NCBI GenBank assembly: GCA_007751475.1
Contig: CP036434.1
Span: 7,321,524-7,385,523, forward strand
DNA: 64,000 nt
Origin: Saltatorellus ferox
GTDB taxonomy: Bacteria > Planctomycetota > UBA1135 > GCA-002686595
Reading direction: 5' to 3'
Part shown: in pieces, positions 43,404 through 53,067 of the stretch
Numbering within the stretch: position 1 is the stretch's first letter
Layout of the letters: every line of letters begins with the position of its first letter
Notes under the pieces: model-generated
Seen by the model: only the letters and a program-made list of their open reading frames with translations
Told to the model about the DNA's origin: nothing
Databases searched by the model: none
Made by a program: the position numbers and the translations under genes

Positions 43404-46400
43404 TCAGAAGCGATACGGAATCCGGAGGAAGTCGAGGCCTGGACGCGGTGCGTCCAGGTCCGTCGTCGAAACCCCCACCGCGAGATTGAACTCCACCTTG
43501 AAGCGCACGAAGTCCCAGTCGACCGATTCCAGAACCGGCTGGGATGGGTCCGTCTGGTTCGGAGCCGCCACAGGACCGTTCAGCGCCGCGATGTCAGCGG
43601 CGAATCCGTTCTTCACCTGGAGGTCCATGGCCGCCACGTCCATCCGCTGGCTGTAGGCCGACTCAGGGTCCGAACTCGGCTCACCCGAGTTCGGATCGGC
43701 GATCGTGGCATCGAAGAGAATTCGAATCTCGGTGCTGGTCGGATAGCGGTCGGGCACCCCACCGGACAGCAGACGGTAGTAGAACGGGACGATCTCGAAC
43801 TGAAGCGTGCCGGGCATTGCCGACAGCTCGCCCGCATCGCTGTCGAGCCGAGCACCGATCGGATCGAGCGTGAGCCGGAACTCGTCGTCTCCTGCCACGT
43901 ACCGACCGGCCACGACCGCGTACTCGCGAACGTCCCCGGGAACGGCGTCGTTGCGCAGGCGAACGGCGAACTCCCGCATCAGGTTCGCATTGCGTCGATA
44001 GAGTCCGGCGGCGTCGGAGACCCTTGCACCGGGAACGCGGAGCGTGGCCGTCGCCGTATCGATCGACGATGCCAGGGTCGCGCTCGGGCCCACGCCGAGA
44101 GCCCCGTAGGCGACGATCGGCGCGAGTTCCTCGGCCATCGCCCCGTCGCGCGGAACGACGCCGTCGCCGGCCGTTCCCCCGAAGAAGAACTCGATCGGGC
44201 TCGACGTTCCGTCCGGATTCAATCGGGCAAGGCCCAGGGGGACCCAGCGCGAGAAGGACTCCGAGCGGGAGCTGAAGAACGGCGTCAGGGAATCCGGTCG
44301 TGACGAGGGGGTTCGCCAGCCGATCGGCGGCGGCGCCATCGATCGCGTGACGTCGATCCCGGACGATACGTAGCCGGTGGAGCCGGCGGCTCCGAAGACA
44401 AGCTGGGTGTCCGGGTCGGAGATGTGCAGCTGGATGATGCCGGGACCGCCATCCCCGCCGGCGCCGAAGGCCGTCCCCTCCGGCGCGGCCGTGACGCCAG
44501 CGCACGCGGCACCGGCGGGCGTCTCGTTGCACCAGTCGAACGAGGGCGTCAGCGTCTCCGTGTGATTGGGGGGAACGTCGGTCCGCCCCTCGAACGCGAC
44601 CTCGGGAATCGCGTCCGAGCGCCAGTTCGTCGGACCGTTTCGACCCGCACCGCACCGCTCCTCTCGCCCGGCTCCACCCTGGCCGCCGAGGGCGCTCAGG
44701 GGCCGCCTTTCGTGGATCGGAAAGTCCGCTGCATCGCGATAGAAGTCGCCGGTGCTCTGGGCCGTGGATTCGGCGCGGATGATGATCGACGCCGCGCTCG
44801 ACAGCACGATGTGGCCTCCGGACCCACCGCCGGACCCACCGCCGATTCGGTCGAAGTAGTACCAGTTTTCGCCGGCGCCACCGTGACCGCCGTCCGCCGT
44901 GATCTGGCCGCGCGGTTCGAGGACGATGTCGCCGATCGAGAGAATCAAGAGCCCCCCCGCACCCCCTCCGCCGCCGGATCCCTTCTCGTCGCCGGACACG
45001 AGGAACGGCGTGAGAGGGAAGGTCGACGAGGTGACCGCGTCGCCGCCTCCGCCGCCGCCCGCTCCGGCCCACACGCGATTCAGCTCCCCGCGCACCTGGG
45101 TACCGTTCGCGGTGACCATCGATCCGTAGAAATCATTGTTCGGGGAGGCGTCGAGGAAGGGCGTGGACCCCACGGCGCCTCCGGCAGCGGACGAGACCTG
45201 GCTCACCGCGCCGAGGCCTTCGAACGAGCCGGGGAACCCGGGCTCCGCGTCCATGCCGAGCAGCATCTGACAGATCGCCAGCGGCGCCATGCCAGAGCCG
45301 TCCACGTCGTAGCGAACGGCCGACCCGAGCCGGCCACCTCCGCCGCCCGCAGCGCGACGGTTTTCCTTCTCGCACGGCCCGCTGGGCGCGTACGACGTTT
45401 CCCCGCCGCCTCCGCCCAATCCGGGCACGCCGAAGGCTCCTTCGCCGGCCTCGCCGCGCGGCGTCGACTGCGTCCGAAGCATCGAGGCCGCGCCGCCGTT
45501 GCCGCCTCCCGCCTGACCCGACGCACCCTCCTCGGGGACGTTGGTGGTGGCGAGCGTGCTCACCCCGAAGTTGTTGCCGCCGTTGACGGACAGGAGCCCG
45601 TTCACGCGCACCTCTCCGGTCGCGAAGATCGAGGCGGTATTCGGCCCCACGAAGAGGAGTCGTCCACCGTCCTCGATGGTGAGGTTCCGGACGTCGAGGC
45701 GTCCGCCGATGACAGGCTGCGAGACGGCGGTGGAAGCCCCGGGTCCACCGGAAACGACGTCCGAGTCGGTGGAGACGATGACCGTCTGGCCGGTCGGAAC
45801 CACGAGGTCGAAGTTGCCACCTGGGCCTCCCGTGCCGTCGAAGTCGAAGGAAGCCGACAGCGCGCCCGGGGAGCGGCTGTTGCCCCAGTCCGCCCGCGGG
45901 CGCGGCGACGCCACCGTCGTGTCCTCGAGCGACCCCGGTGAACCGCCCGCGACCGTGAAGCGCTCGAGGATCTCGTCGCTTCCATCACCCTCCTCGCCGG
46001 GCTGCCCGTCGGGGTTGGCCAGCGTCGTCTCGAACCTCGCGAAGTTCGTCAGTGCCGACTGCACCTGGTCACCCGTGAGGTCCTGGAAGCCCTCCCGGAG
46101 CGTCACCCGCATCGAGGCGCCCTGGGGGACGATCCCGGTGGGCTGCACGCGCACGGAAGCGCCGGTGGCGGAGCAGTTCTCGATCAGAGTCGTCCGAGCG
46201 GGGATCCGAAGCCAGGTCGCCTGGGCGTCGTTGTAGTACTCCAGTCGAATGAGATCGGGGTGGATATTCGACGGCACGTTCGCGACCGGCTGGTTGAACT
46301 TCAAGACCACCGCGAACTGCCGCTCCCTGTCGCTGTAGAGGTTGAGAGGGACCAGGCTGGCGATCTTCGAGGTCTGGTCCGCCGGATCGAATCGGAAGTA

Positions 46401-47036
46401 CTCCACGGCTTCAGGATCCGATCCGAACTCCACGTAGGAGTAAGGCGAATCGGTGGGCGAGCCCTCGAAATCATCCCCCGCGCCCATGGTCACGACGCGC
46501 GGCGGCCCGGCGACGAGGTCCACGAACAGCACCAGTTCGTCGGAGGACGCGGGCGTGCTGAAGTCGATGCTCACGCCGTTCTCGAGGCGTCGACCGGCCG
46601 TATCCATGACGGTCACGCCGCCCCCGAGGCCGCCGTGGCTCTCGGAGGGGAGATGGAGTCGGTAGCTCCGCCCCTGGGCGAAGCCGCCGTCGCTGTAGGT
46701 CGCATTCGTCGGACATCTCGGCTGGAATCGAACCGTACGTGGTCCCGCCTCGCTGTACGTTCCGATCGCAGGCAACCCCTGGCTGTCGACGACCTGCACG
46801 GTGCTGCTCGAGACCGTGCTGAAGTCGACGTCATGGGTGAACTCGACCAGGATCTCGCGATTCAGCCGCCACATGGCGCCGCTCACCACCGAGGTGCTTC
46901 GGACCTCGAAGTCGGTATCGGGTCCGATCGAGGGATCCAGACCCTGGGTGCCGGCGCCTCCGCTGCAGCCGACGGCCAGGCCGACGGCGGCGCAGGCCAG
47001 CCAGTGGATCAGCGGAGTGGGTGATGGGAGAGACAT
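43404..47036 (-). CDS. giant glycine-rich lipoprotein (Ig-like and beta-solenoid parts)
   Basis: 1210 residues from the ATG at 47036, chosen because AAGGAG stands 6 bp upstream. The signal ends in a lipobox (AAVGLAVGCSGG). An SbsA/Big_5-like Ig domain near the start reads REILVEFTHDVDFSTVSSST. The centre (about 440-880) is a glycine-rich low-complexity region (GQAGGGNGGAASM, VPGLGGGGGETSYAPSGP, GSGGGGGAGGLLILSIGDIV, GSGGGSGGHIVLSSAASIII) of the sort predicted as parallel beta-helix with Gly-rich turns. The C-terminal part has further Ig-like segments. No catalytic motifs are seen. Pair with the next gene: both are lipoproteins of over 1000 residues with Ig-like N-terminal domains. Confidence 0.8.
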   Translation of the reverse strand: MSLPSPTPLIHWLACAAVGLAVGCSGGAGTQGLDPSIGPDTDFEVRSTSVVSGAMWRLNREILVEFTHDVDFSTVSSSTVQVVDSQGLPAIGTYSEAGPRTVRFQPRCPTNATYSDGGFAQGRSYRLHLPSESHGGLGGGVTVMDTAGRRLENGVSIDFSTPASSDELVLFVDLVAGPPRVVTMGAGDDFEGSPTDSPYSYVEFGSDPEAVEYFRFDPADQTSKIASLVPLNLYSDRERQFAVVLKFNQPVANVPSNIHPDLIRLEYYNDAQATWLRIPARTTLIENCSATGASVRVQPTGIVPQGASMRVTLREGFQDLTGDQVQSALTNFARFETTLANPDGQPGEEGDGSDEILERFTVAGGSPGSLEDTTVASPRPRADWGNSRSPGALSASFDFDGTGGPGGNFDLVVPTGQTVIVSTDSDVVSGGPGASTAVSQPVIGGRLDVRNLTIEDGGRLLFVGPNTASIFATGEVRVNGLLSVNGGNNFGVSTLATTNVPEEGASGQAGGGNGGAASMLRTQSTPRGEAGEGAFGVPGLGGGGGETSYAPSGPCEKENRRAAGGGGGRLGSAVRYDVDGSGMAPLAICQMLLGMDAEPGFPGSFEGLGAVSQVSSAAGGAVGSTPFLDASPNNDFYGSMVTANGTQVRGELNRVWAGAGGGGGGDAVTSSTFPLTPFLVSGDEKGSGGGGGAGGLLILSIGDIVLEPRGQITADGGHGGAGENWYYFDRIGGGSGGGSGGHIVLSSAASIIIRAESTAQSTGDFYRDAADFPIHERRPLSALGGQGGAGREERCGAGRNGPTNWRSDAIPEVAFEGRTDVPPNHTETLTPSFDWCNETPAGAACAGVTAAPEGTAFGAGGDGGPGIIQLHISDPDTQLVFGAAGSTGYVSSGIDVTRSMAPPPIGWRTPSSRPDSLTPFFSSRSESFSRWVPLGLARLNPDGTSSPIEFFFGGTAGDGVVPRDGAMAEELAPIVAYGALGVGPSATLASSIDTATATLRVPGARVSDAAGLYRRNANLMREFAVRLRNDAVPGDVREYAVVAGRYVAGDDEFRLTLDPIGARLDSDAGELSAMPGTLQFEIVPFYYRLLSGGVPDRYPTSTEIRILFDATIADPNSGEPSSDPESAYSQRMDVAAMDLQVKNGFAADIAALNGPVAAPNQTDPSQPVLESVDWDFVRFKVEFNLAVGVSTTDLDAPRPGLDFLRIPYRF

Positions 47037-47114
47037 GGGAACTCCTTGGGAAGAGTGACGTGCAGGCGAAGTGAGGGGCGAGGGACCCATGACGGGTCGA
47101 CTTCTGGACGCGGT

Positions 47115-50100
47115 TCATTCACGCGTCCAGGTCATGGCGAACGCCGACAGTTCCGGCGCCTTGCCGGTAGCCGCATTGCCGTGGAAGGTCACGCGCACCT
47201 GGTAGTAGCGGGCACCGTTGATGGCCGAGGTGGAAGCGAGCCAGGTCCCCGGCTCGCTCCCCGCGTGGAAGTCGATGCCCCAGTTGTCGCGGCCCCCGCC
47301 CTCCGTGTGATCGGGCGAATGCGTGTCCGTCGAAGCCTCGACGTCGTTATAATAGTCGCCGTAGAGGTCGAGCTTGCGCGCGTCGTACTGGTAGTCCGCG
47401 AGCCCGTGGTCCAGCGTGCCACTGAAGTTGTCCATCGCGCCGAGCGGGCCGTCCGGTTCGAAGTGGATGGCGGTCGCTCCGCGGTAGAAGAACTCGATGG
47501 ACGTGCCGTCCGGCTGCTGTTCCGGTGCGGGTTCGAAGGTCGGCTCGCTGTAGATCCTGCCGCCGAAGCCCGCCGTCCCCTCGGATTCGATGACCGACTC
47601 GAACCAGATGGAATGCGCCTGACTGATCCGGGTCACGTAGTCGAGCGCACCGATGTGCACCGAGTTGTCGCGGCCGAAGGTCGAAGCGCCCGGGGGCGCG
47701 GATCCTGGATTGAACCCGCCGTTCGCCGCAGTCTCGTTCTCCGGGTCGATGACGACGAGGTTGCCTGAGGTATTGATCCCGCCGGTCGAGAAGGCTCGGA
47801 AGTAGGGATTCGCGGACGAGTTCGAGGCGATCTTGATGAGCCAGCCGTTCCGCCCCACAGCGCTCTGCTGAACGGACGTCCGGAACTCCATGAGCAGGGG
47901 CAGACCGATCGTCTGCACGCTCCCTGCCCGATAGTAGGGATTCGCGGCGGTCGCGAGGCCCAGCGCCGGTGGGTAGGAGAGCGGTTCGACACCGTTCCCG
48001 CTCGGACCGGATCGACCTCGGATCCGGGTGTCGCGCCACGTGAAGTAGCGCTTCTCCGCTTCCGGGACACCGCGGTTCAGCGGGAAGGGCATGAGCTGTC
48101 GTCCGGACGAGGTCCGGTAGAGATCGGCCTGCTCGATGGTGTAGCCGCGCTCGCGCGGGTGAACCACTTTCTGCGTTTCCCCACCTAGAACGTTCTGAGT
48201 GAAGATCGGTTTGAGGCCGGAGGCCGGGAACTGCGGAAGGAGATTGCTCTGGTTGACGAACTCGTCCGGCGCATAGCGGGAATGGGACATCAACATCGCA
48301 AAGCGCTCGAACTGATCCGGAACGACCGAGCCGCCTGCGGGCGCCCACGAGATCCCTTCGATGTCGATGTTGATCTGATTGGGATCCGTCAGCGAGAAGC
48401 CGCAGTCCGCGTAGCGCCAGAGGCACTGCATCTTCGAACCGAGCGGCGAGAACGGCGTGACCACGCCCTGGTCGAAGGGCTTCATCTGCGCGATGAGCGC
48501 TTGCTCCTCGCTGTCGATCACGACGGTCTGACGGAGGACGGGGCGAGCGCGAAGCGTCTGGCGGATGGGATCGATCTGCACCTGCCCTGCCCACTCCGGC
48601 CCGACGGGGGCCTCCTCGTCGGTGGAGCTGAAGCGGCTCACTCGCCCTCCGTTCAGACGCGACGGCGCCGCTGGCTGGAGGTTGAGGGGGACGCTCGGCA
48701 GCGAAACGACGGGATTGCCCGCGAGGTCCCGGGGCGCGAACGGCTGGCTCGAGTCCGCGAGGCTCAGGTAGTAGCTCTCTGCCACGCCCTCGAGGTGCGC
48801 GAGGTCGAGCACCGGGACGAAGGTGACCTCCCGGAGCGTGGCCGACTGATTCAGCTCTCCGACGACGTAGTCCGCCGTCGAAAGGGCGCCGAGGGGTGGT
48901 ACGAGACGCCGCGTCAGCGTCACCGAATCGAACGCCGTGAGCGAGCCCGGGTCCATGGGTTCGCTGAAGCGCAGCGAGACGATCGACGACGGGTCGATGC
49001 CTGTCGTCGGATGGTCGGGGTAGCTCGCCGGACGGGGCAGCACCTGGACGTAGCAATCCGGCACGTCGCCGGCGGCGAACGTCGACTCCAGGTTCGAGGA
49101 CACCATCCCGAACCTCTCCCAGTCCGAGGGACCGTTGGCCCAGTCGGGCGGGAAGGTGATGACCCGCACGGGGAGACCGAAGAGTCGGCCGTCTTCGTCC
49201 GGCTCGTAGCGGGCCGCCTGACCGGGGGAGAGGCCCACGGGGCGAACCACTCGCGCGAACAGGCCGTTCTGGGTGATGACCTCGGTACCGTCGAGTTCCC
49301 CGGGGACGCATTGCGTCGAGGAGATCCGGATCTCGGGAAGGATGAAGTCGAGGGACGCGGGATCCAGGCCAGGCCCCTGGCTATGGACCGGAGGTGCCAT
49401 GAGCTCGACGGGGGTCGACCCGATCACCCGGGGCGGCGTGGTATCGCGCAGGAAACCGTTGAACGGATCCGGAATCACGCCGGCGTGTCCCCCGGAACGG
49501 AACGCCCGGGTCACGGCCCTGGCGTTCGTGCCGAAGTCCACGGGACCATTGTTCGCCGTGGCCAGCGGGTGGTTGGTGAGATTGGTGACGATGCGGGTGA
49601 GCCCGATCGACGGATTCAGAACGGTCGGAATGCGCACCTGTACGTTCGCGCGGCTGGAGTCGACGCTTGGCGAAAGGCCGACGCCGTTCAGCGGGACCCC
49701 GGTCCCCGTGCGCTGCTTCTCGACGAGACTCGTCGTCATGTCGATGATCACGCGCGTCGGATAGAACGCTCCGTCACTGGCCGTGCCTCCGTGGTGCGCC
49801 GAAGGGAAGACCCTGGCCTCGAACGGGCTCGTGGGCGGATCGCCCTGGACGACCTGAATCGATCGGTCGGTGATCGTCGCCGGGCGCAGCAGATCGTCGA
49901 AGGTGAGGACGAGTGCGGCGTTCCGCGGCAGCATCGAGAACACGCCCGTGGTCTCGAGGTCCTGGACCTGGATCGGGTCGAGGTTCTCCCCCGCTGCCTC
50001 CAGAAGGTCGAGGAACTCCGCGTACCCGATCGGATCGTCGATGTGGCGACGGATGAGCAGCGACTCCTGTCCCGTCACGCCGTTGAGGGAGAGTTCGTAG

Positions 50101-50411
50101 TCCAGCGCGTCGGATACGAGGCTCTGGCGAATCACGAAGTCGTCCGCCATCGAAACGCGCGCTCCGTCGCCGTCCAGCGCCTCGATCTCCACGAGTCGAC
50201 CGAACCGGAGCGAGGACCAGTGCACCGCGGTGGCGGTCCCGCCGTCATGCACGTCCTCGAAGAAGAAGGCGGGCCCGGGTCCGGTCGGGCTGTCGCTGCC
50301 GCCACCGGGTGTGACTGTGCCGCTGCAAGCGGACAGAAGCGCGCCCGTGGCCAGAGCGAGCATGGCAGACGGACGAGCGGAGCGGACGGGACGGGATGGG
50401 AAAGGTCCCAT
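47115..50411 (-). CDS. giant lipoprotein with Ig-like N-terminal domain
   Basis: 1098 residues from the ATG at 50411, preceded by AAAGGAGG. The signal ends in a lipobox (LALATGALLSACSGT). Beta-rich segments include FGRLVEIEALDGDGARVSMA and an Ig-like block MLPRNAALVLTFDDLLRPAT followed by DRSIQVVQG; a second similar block lies further on (SIVSLRFSEPMDPGSLTAFD). The second half has no motif I can name. The downstream neighbour is similar in size and style, and about 80 bp separate them, so they are probably co-transcribed. Likely cell-surface proteins. Confidence 0.8.
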   Translation of the reverse strand: MGPFPSRPVRSARPSAMLALATGALLSACSGTVTPGGGSDSPTGPGPAFFFEDVHDGGTATAVHWSSLRFGRLVEIEALDGDGARVSMADDFVIRQSLVSDALDYELSLNGVTGQESLLIRRHIDDPIGYAEFLDLLEAAGENLDPIQVQDLETTGVFSMLPRNAALVLTFDDLLRPATITDRSIQVVQGDPPTSPFEARVFPSAHHGGTASDGAFYPTRVIIDMTTSLVEKQRTGTGVPLNGVGLSPSVDSSRANVQVRIPTVLNPSIGLTRIVTNLTNHPLATANNGPVDFGTNARAVTRAFRSGGHAGVIPDPFNGFLRDTTPPRVIGSTPVELMAPPVHSQGPGLDPASLDFILPEIRISSTQCVPGELDGTEVITQNGLFARVVRPVGLSPGQAARYEPDEDGRLFGLPVRVITFPPDWANGPSDWERFGMVSSNLESTFAAGDVPDCYVQVLPRPASYPDHPTTGIDPSSIVSLRFSEPMDPGSLTAFDSVTLTRRLVPPLGALSTADYVVGELNQSATLREVTFVPVLDLAHLEGVAESYYLSLADSSQPFAPRDLAGNPVVSLPSVPLNLQPAAPSRLNGGRVSRFSSTDEEAPVGPEWAGQVQIDPIRQTLRARPVLRQTVVIDSEEQALIAQMKPFDQGVVTPFSPLGSKMQCLWRYADCGFSLTDPNQINIDIEGISWAPAGGSVVPDQFERFAMLMSHSRYAPDEFVNQSNLLPQFPASGLKPIFTQNVLGGETQKVVHPRERGYTIEQADLYRTSSGRQLMPFPLNRGVPEAEKRYFTWRDTRIRGRSGPSGNGVEPLSYPPALGLATAANPYYRAGSVQTIGLPLLMEFRTSVQQSAVGRNGWLIKIASNSSANPYFRAFSTGGINTSGNLVVIDPENETAANGGFNPGSAPPGASTFGRDNSVHIGALDYVTRISQAHSIWFESVIESEGTAGFGGRIYSEPTFEPAPEQQPDGTSIEFFYRGATAIHFEPDGPLGAMDNFSGTLDHGLADYQYDARKLDLYGDYYNDVEASTDTHSPDHTEGGGRDNWGIDFHAGSEPGTWLASTSAINGARYYQVRVTFHGNAATGKAPELSAFAMTWTRE

Positions 50412-50719
50412 GGGGCCTCCTTTGGGTTGAGGGCCTTTGGATCTGGGCACGAAGGCGCCTTCCAGCACACGCTATCGCTGTGCAGCGCAATCTCTCCGTG
50501 CAACGCGAGGGATAGGTCGAGCGCCGACTCCCGGTGCGTTCACATGCACGAAGCGCGCGAGCGGTGGGACGGGAGCGGCGAGGAACCGGAGCAATCCCTG
50601 TGCCCGCGCCCGATCATCGCCGATAACCGCCCTCCCACACGCGCCAGACGGATCCAGGCGCGCCCCGGGTGGGGCCGAACGAACGCGACTCGATCGAACG
50701 TGTGTGCGCTTCCGCGCGA

Positions 50720-51889
50720 CTACTGCCGACGGAGCGCTTCCGTTGGCGTCATGCGCGCCGCTCGCAGCGCAGGCAGCGTGCCGCCGATCACACCCAGCGC
50801 GAGACTGAACCCGATCGCCGTCAACAGCACCGGGGCAGTGATCCGAAAACCGAACGCGACTTCCGTGAAAGTCTGAAAGTTCGTCGTGCCCGTCTGGATG
50901 CCGTTGAGCGGAAGCACGAGCAGCGCGCCAAGCACTCCCCCGAGCAAGCCGAGCAGTACGGCTTCGAAGAGGAACGACAGGAAGATCGAGAGCGGTCTGA
51001 AACCGGTCGAAAGAAGGATGCCGATCTCGGGCGTTCGCGACGCGATGGCCGAGAGCATCGTGTTGGTCGCCGTGAAGACGGCCGCCACGCCCATGATCAA
51101 GCCAAGGAACGCGCCGAGGAAGACGAGGATGGCGGAGAGCACCTCGGTCTGCGCCGTCAGGTAGTCCCGCTCGGTCGTGACCGCAGCAGGCGTCTCGCGG
51201 CTCTCCCGCAGACGCGCATCGAGCGCCTGGACGTCTGTCCCTTCCGCCAGCTTCCCGAGGACGCGATTCGGACCGAAGCGGTCGAGCGCGCTCAGCATCC
51301 GATCGAAGTCGCCCCAGATCTCCGACTCGAAGGGACCGTCGCATTCGAACACGCCCACGACCTTGAACGGCGTCACGTTGATGGTGAGGACATCCCCCAC
51401 ATGGCAGTTGTTGATCCGGTCCGTGATCGAGCGACCGACGATGACCTCATCGGTGCCTGCCACGAAGTTCCGCCCCTCGCTCATCCGCAGCTCGTCGCCA
51501 CGAATCGCGAACGTTGCGGGCTGGACGCCCCGGAGCGGCACGTTGGTCTCACCGCCGTCGACCCGGTAGCGGCGCACCGCGAGGAAGCACTCCAGCGACG
51601 CGAGCGGCGCCCCGTTCGCATCGACCGCGAACTCCGGCGTCGACTTCGCGATCCGGAGCGCGCCCTCTCGCGTGAAGCTGGAGACGCCCTCGGAGGTCGC
51701 CCCGGGTCGCATCACGACCGCGAGATCCGCGCGACCGTTCTCCGCGTAGAGCGTGGCGAAGCCCTGCTGGAGCGCAAGCACGCCCGCGACCGTCGCGACC
51801 GTCGCCGCGATGCCGAGAACGGTCAGGAGAGTCGGTCCGCGGCGCACGATCAGACTGCGCAGGTTGTAGCTGAGGGGGACGAGCTTCAT
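50720..51889 (-). CDS. ABC transporter permease, FtsX/MacB type (second permease)
   Basis: 389 residues. One N-terminal helix (GPTLLTVLGIAATVATVAGV) is followed by a large extracytoplasmic domain (MacB_PCD-like: GTDEVIVGRSITDRINNCHV, VGDVLTINVTPFKVVGVFEC). Three C-terminal helices follow: TEVLSAILVFLGAFLGLIMG, LSFLFEAVLLGLLGGVLGAL and VLLTAIGFSLALGVIGG. The FtsX signature EIGILLSTGFRPLSIFLSFL is present. Such mechanotransmission permeases pair with a MacB-like ATPase and a periplasmic adaptor. It starts 2 bp after the first permease. Confidence 0.9.
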   Translation of the reverse strand: MKLVPLSYNLRSLIVRRGPTLLTVLGIAATVATVAGVLALQQGFATLYAENGRADLAVVMRPGATSEGVSSFTREGALRIAKSTPEFAVDANGAPLASLECFLAVRRYRVDGGETNVPLRGVQPATFAIRGDELRMSEGRNFVAGTDEVIVGRSITDRINNCHVGDVLTINVTPFKVVGVFECDGPFESEIWGDFDRMLSALDRFGPNRVLGKLAEGTDVQALDARLRESRETPAAVTTERDYLTAQTEVLSAILVFLGAFLGLIMGVAAVFTATNTMLSAIASRTPEIGILLSTGFRPLSIFLSFLFEAVLLGLLGGVLGALLVLPLNGIQTGTTNFQTFTEVAFGFRITAPVLLTAIGFSLALGVIGGTLPALRAARMTPTEALRRQ

Positions 51890-51891
51890 GG

Positions 51892-53064
51892 TCAGTCCTT
51901 CGCCGAGAGGGCCTGAACCGTGTCGAGCCGCGCCGCGCGCCAGGCTGGTGCGATCCCGGCGAAGAGCCCGAGCCCCACGGCGACCACCGCGCCCAGCGCG
52001 TAGGTCGAGGACGTCACGGCGTAGCCCGGGAACATGCTGCCAAGCGCACCGGCGATCCCGGGTTCGGTGACCTGGGCCAGGAGCAGGCCAAGGCCCGCAC
52101 CGACGAGACAGATCAGCATGGATTGCAGCGCGAGGAGCTTCACGGCGTCGCCGTCCGTGAACCCGAGCGCTTTCAGGATGCCGATGTCCCGCGTCTGCTC
52201 ACGGCCGGCCATCAGCATCGTGTTGACGACCGCCAGAAGGATGGCGATGAGCACGCCGCCACCGATCGCCGACACGAAGAACGGCACGTTGCCGAACATC
52301 GAGACGAACTGCTTCTGGAACTCGGACTCCGAGGTCGTCTGTACGCGCTGGGGCCCGTTCTCGAACAGAGCGTCCACTCGGCCCATCACGGCGGTCGGAT
52401 CCGCGCCGGGCTCCAGCGCAAGAATGTAGGTACCGACGCCGGGAGCCTCGCCGCTGCCCGCCTTGACCGTGTCCTCGAAGTAGTCCCAGTGGAACATCAT
52501 CATGTTCGGGTCGAAGTTGCGCGCCGTCGGCTCGTAGATGGCGGCGACCTCGAACTCCCAGGCGATACCCGGGCCGTCGGGATGCGGAAAGAGTTCGGGC
52601 AAGATCGGCACGGTATCCCCGAGCTTCCATCCGTACTTCTCCACGAGTCCCGTGCCGATCAGCGCCCCGCGCCGCTGCTTCTCGAACGCCTCGGCGGAGC
52701 CCTCGGTGATCTGCATCTCCGGGTAGATCTCCAGGGTCTCCGCAGGGTCGACGGCGAACTGGGCGAAGCGATTGCGCTCCTCCTGGTAGTAGCCGCCGAA
52801 CCACTGCCACTTCGAAATCCCCTCGATGCCCGGCACCGACTGGATCTTCGTCTGATACGACTGCGGGAGATCCACGAAAAGACTCACCGCGGACTGCACG
52901 ATCAGGCGGCTCGCGCTCGCCGCATCGGCGCCCGACTGGATCGTCGTCACGAGAGTCCGTAGCGTGCAGAGCAGGAAGAACGCGACGACGAGAGAGCCCA
53001 CCGTCAGGAAGGTTCGCAGCTTGCGGCGCCAGAGGTTGCGCCAGACGAGTCGGAGAAGGTCCAT
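51892..53064 (-). CDS. ABC transporter permease, FtsX/MacB type (first permease)
   Basis: 390 residues with the same layout: an N-terminal helix (LRTFLTVGSLVVAFFLLCTL), a periplasmic domain (GALIGTGLVEKYGWKLGDTV) and three C-terminal helices (PFFVSAIGGGVLIAILLAVV; LQSMLICLVGAGLGLLLAQV; YALGAVVAVGLGLFAGIAPA). The FtsX motif reads REQTRDIGILKALGFTDGDA. Two distinct permeases downstream of one ATPase suggest a heterodimeric channel. It is separated by 3 bp from the ATPase gene. Confidence 0.9.
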   Translation of the reverse strand: MDLLRLVWRNLWRRKLRTFLTVGSLVVAFFLLCTLRTLVTTIQSGADAASASRLIVQSAVSLFVDLPQSYQTKIQSVPGIEGISKWQWFGGYYQEERNRFAQFAVDPAETLEIYPEMQITEGSAEAFEKQRRGALIGTGLVEKYGWKLGDTVPILPELFPHPDGPGIAWEFEVAAIYEPTARNFDPNMMMFHWDYFEDTVKAGSGEAPGVGTYILALEPGADPTAVMGRVDALFENGPQRVQTTSESEFQKQFVSMFGNVPFFVSAIGGGVLIAILLAVVNTMLMAGREQTRDIGILKALGFTDGDAVKLLALQSMLICLVGAGLGLLLAQVTEPGIAGALGSMFPGYAVTSSTYALGAVVAVGLGLFAGIAPAWRAARLDTVQALSAKD

Positions 53065-53067
53065 GGC

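Noticed and set aside
48282..50876. An 864-codon plus-strand open frame over the giant lipoprotein gene.
   Set aside because: The lipoprotein on the minus strand has a lipobox and a strong Shine-Dalgarno; the plus-strand translation is rich in Arg, Gly and Asp without domain patterns.
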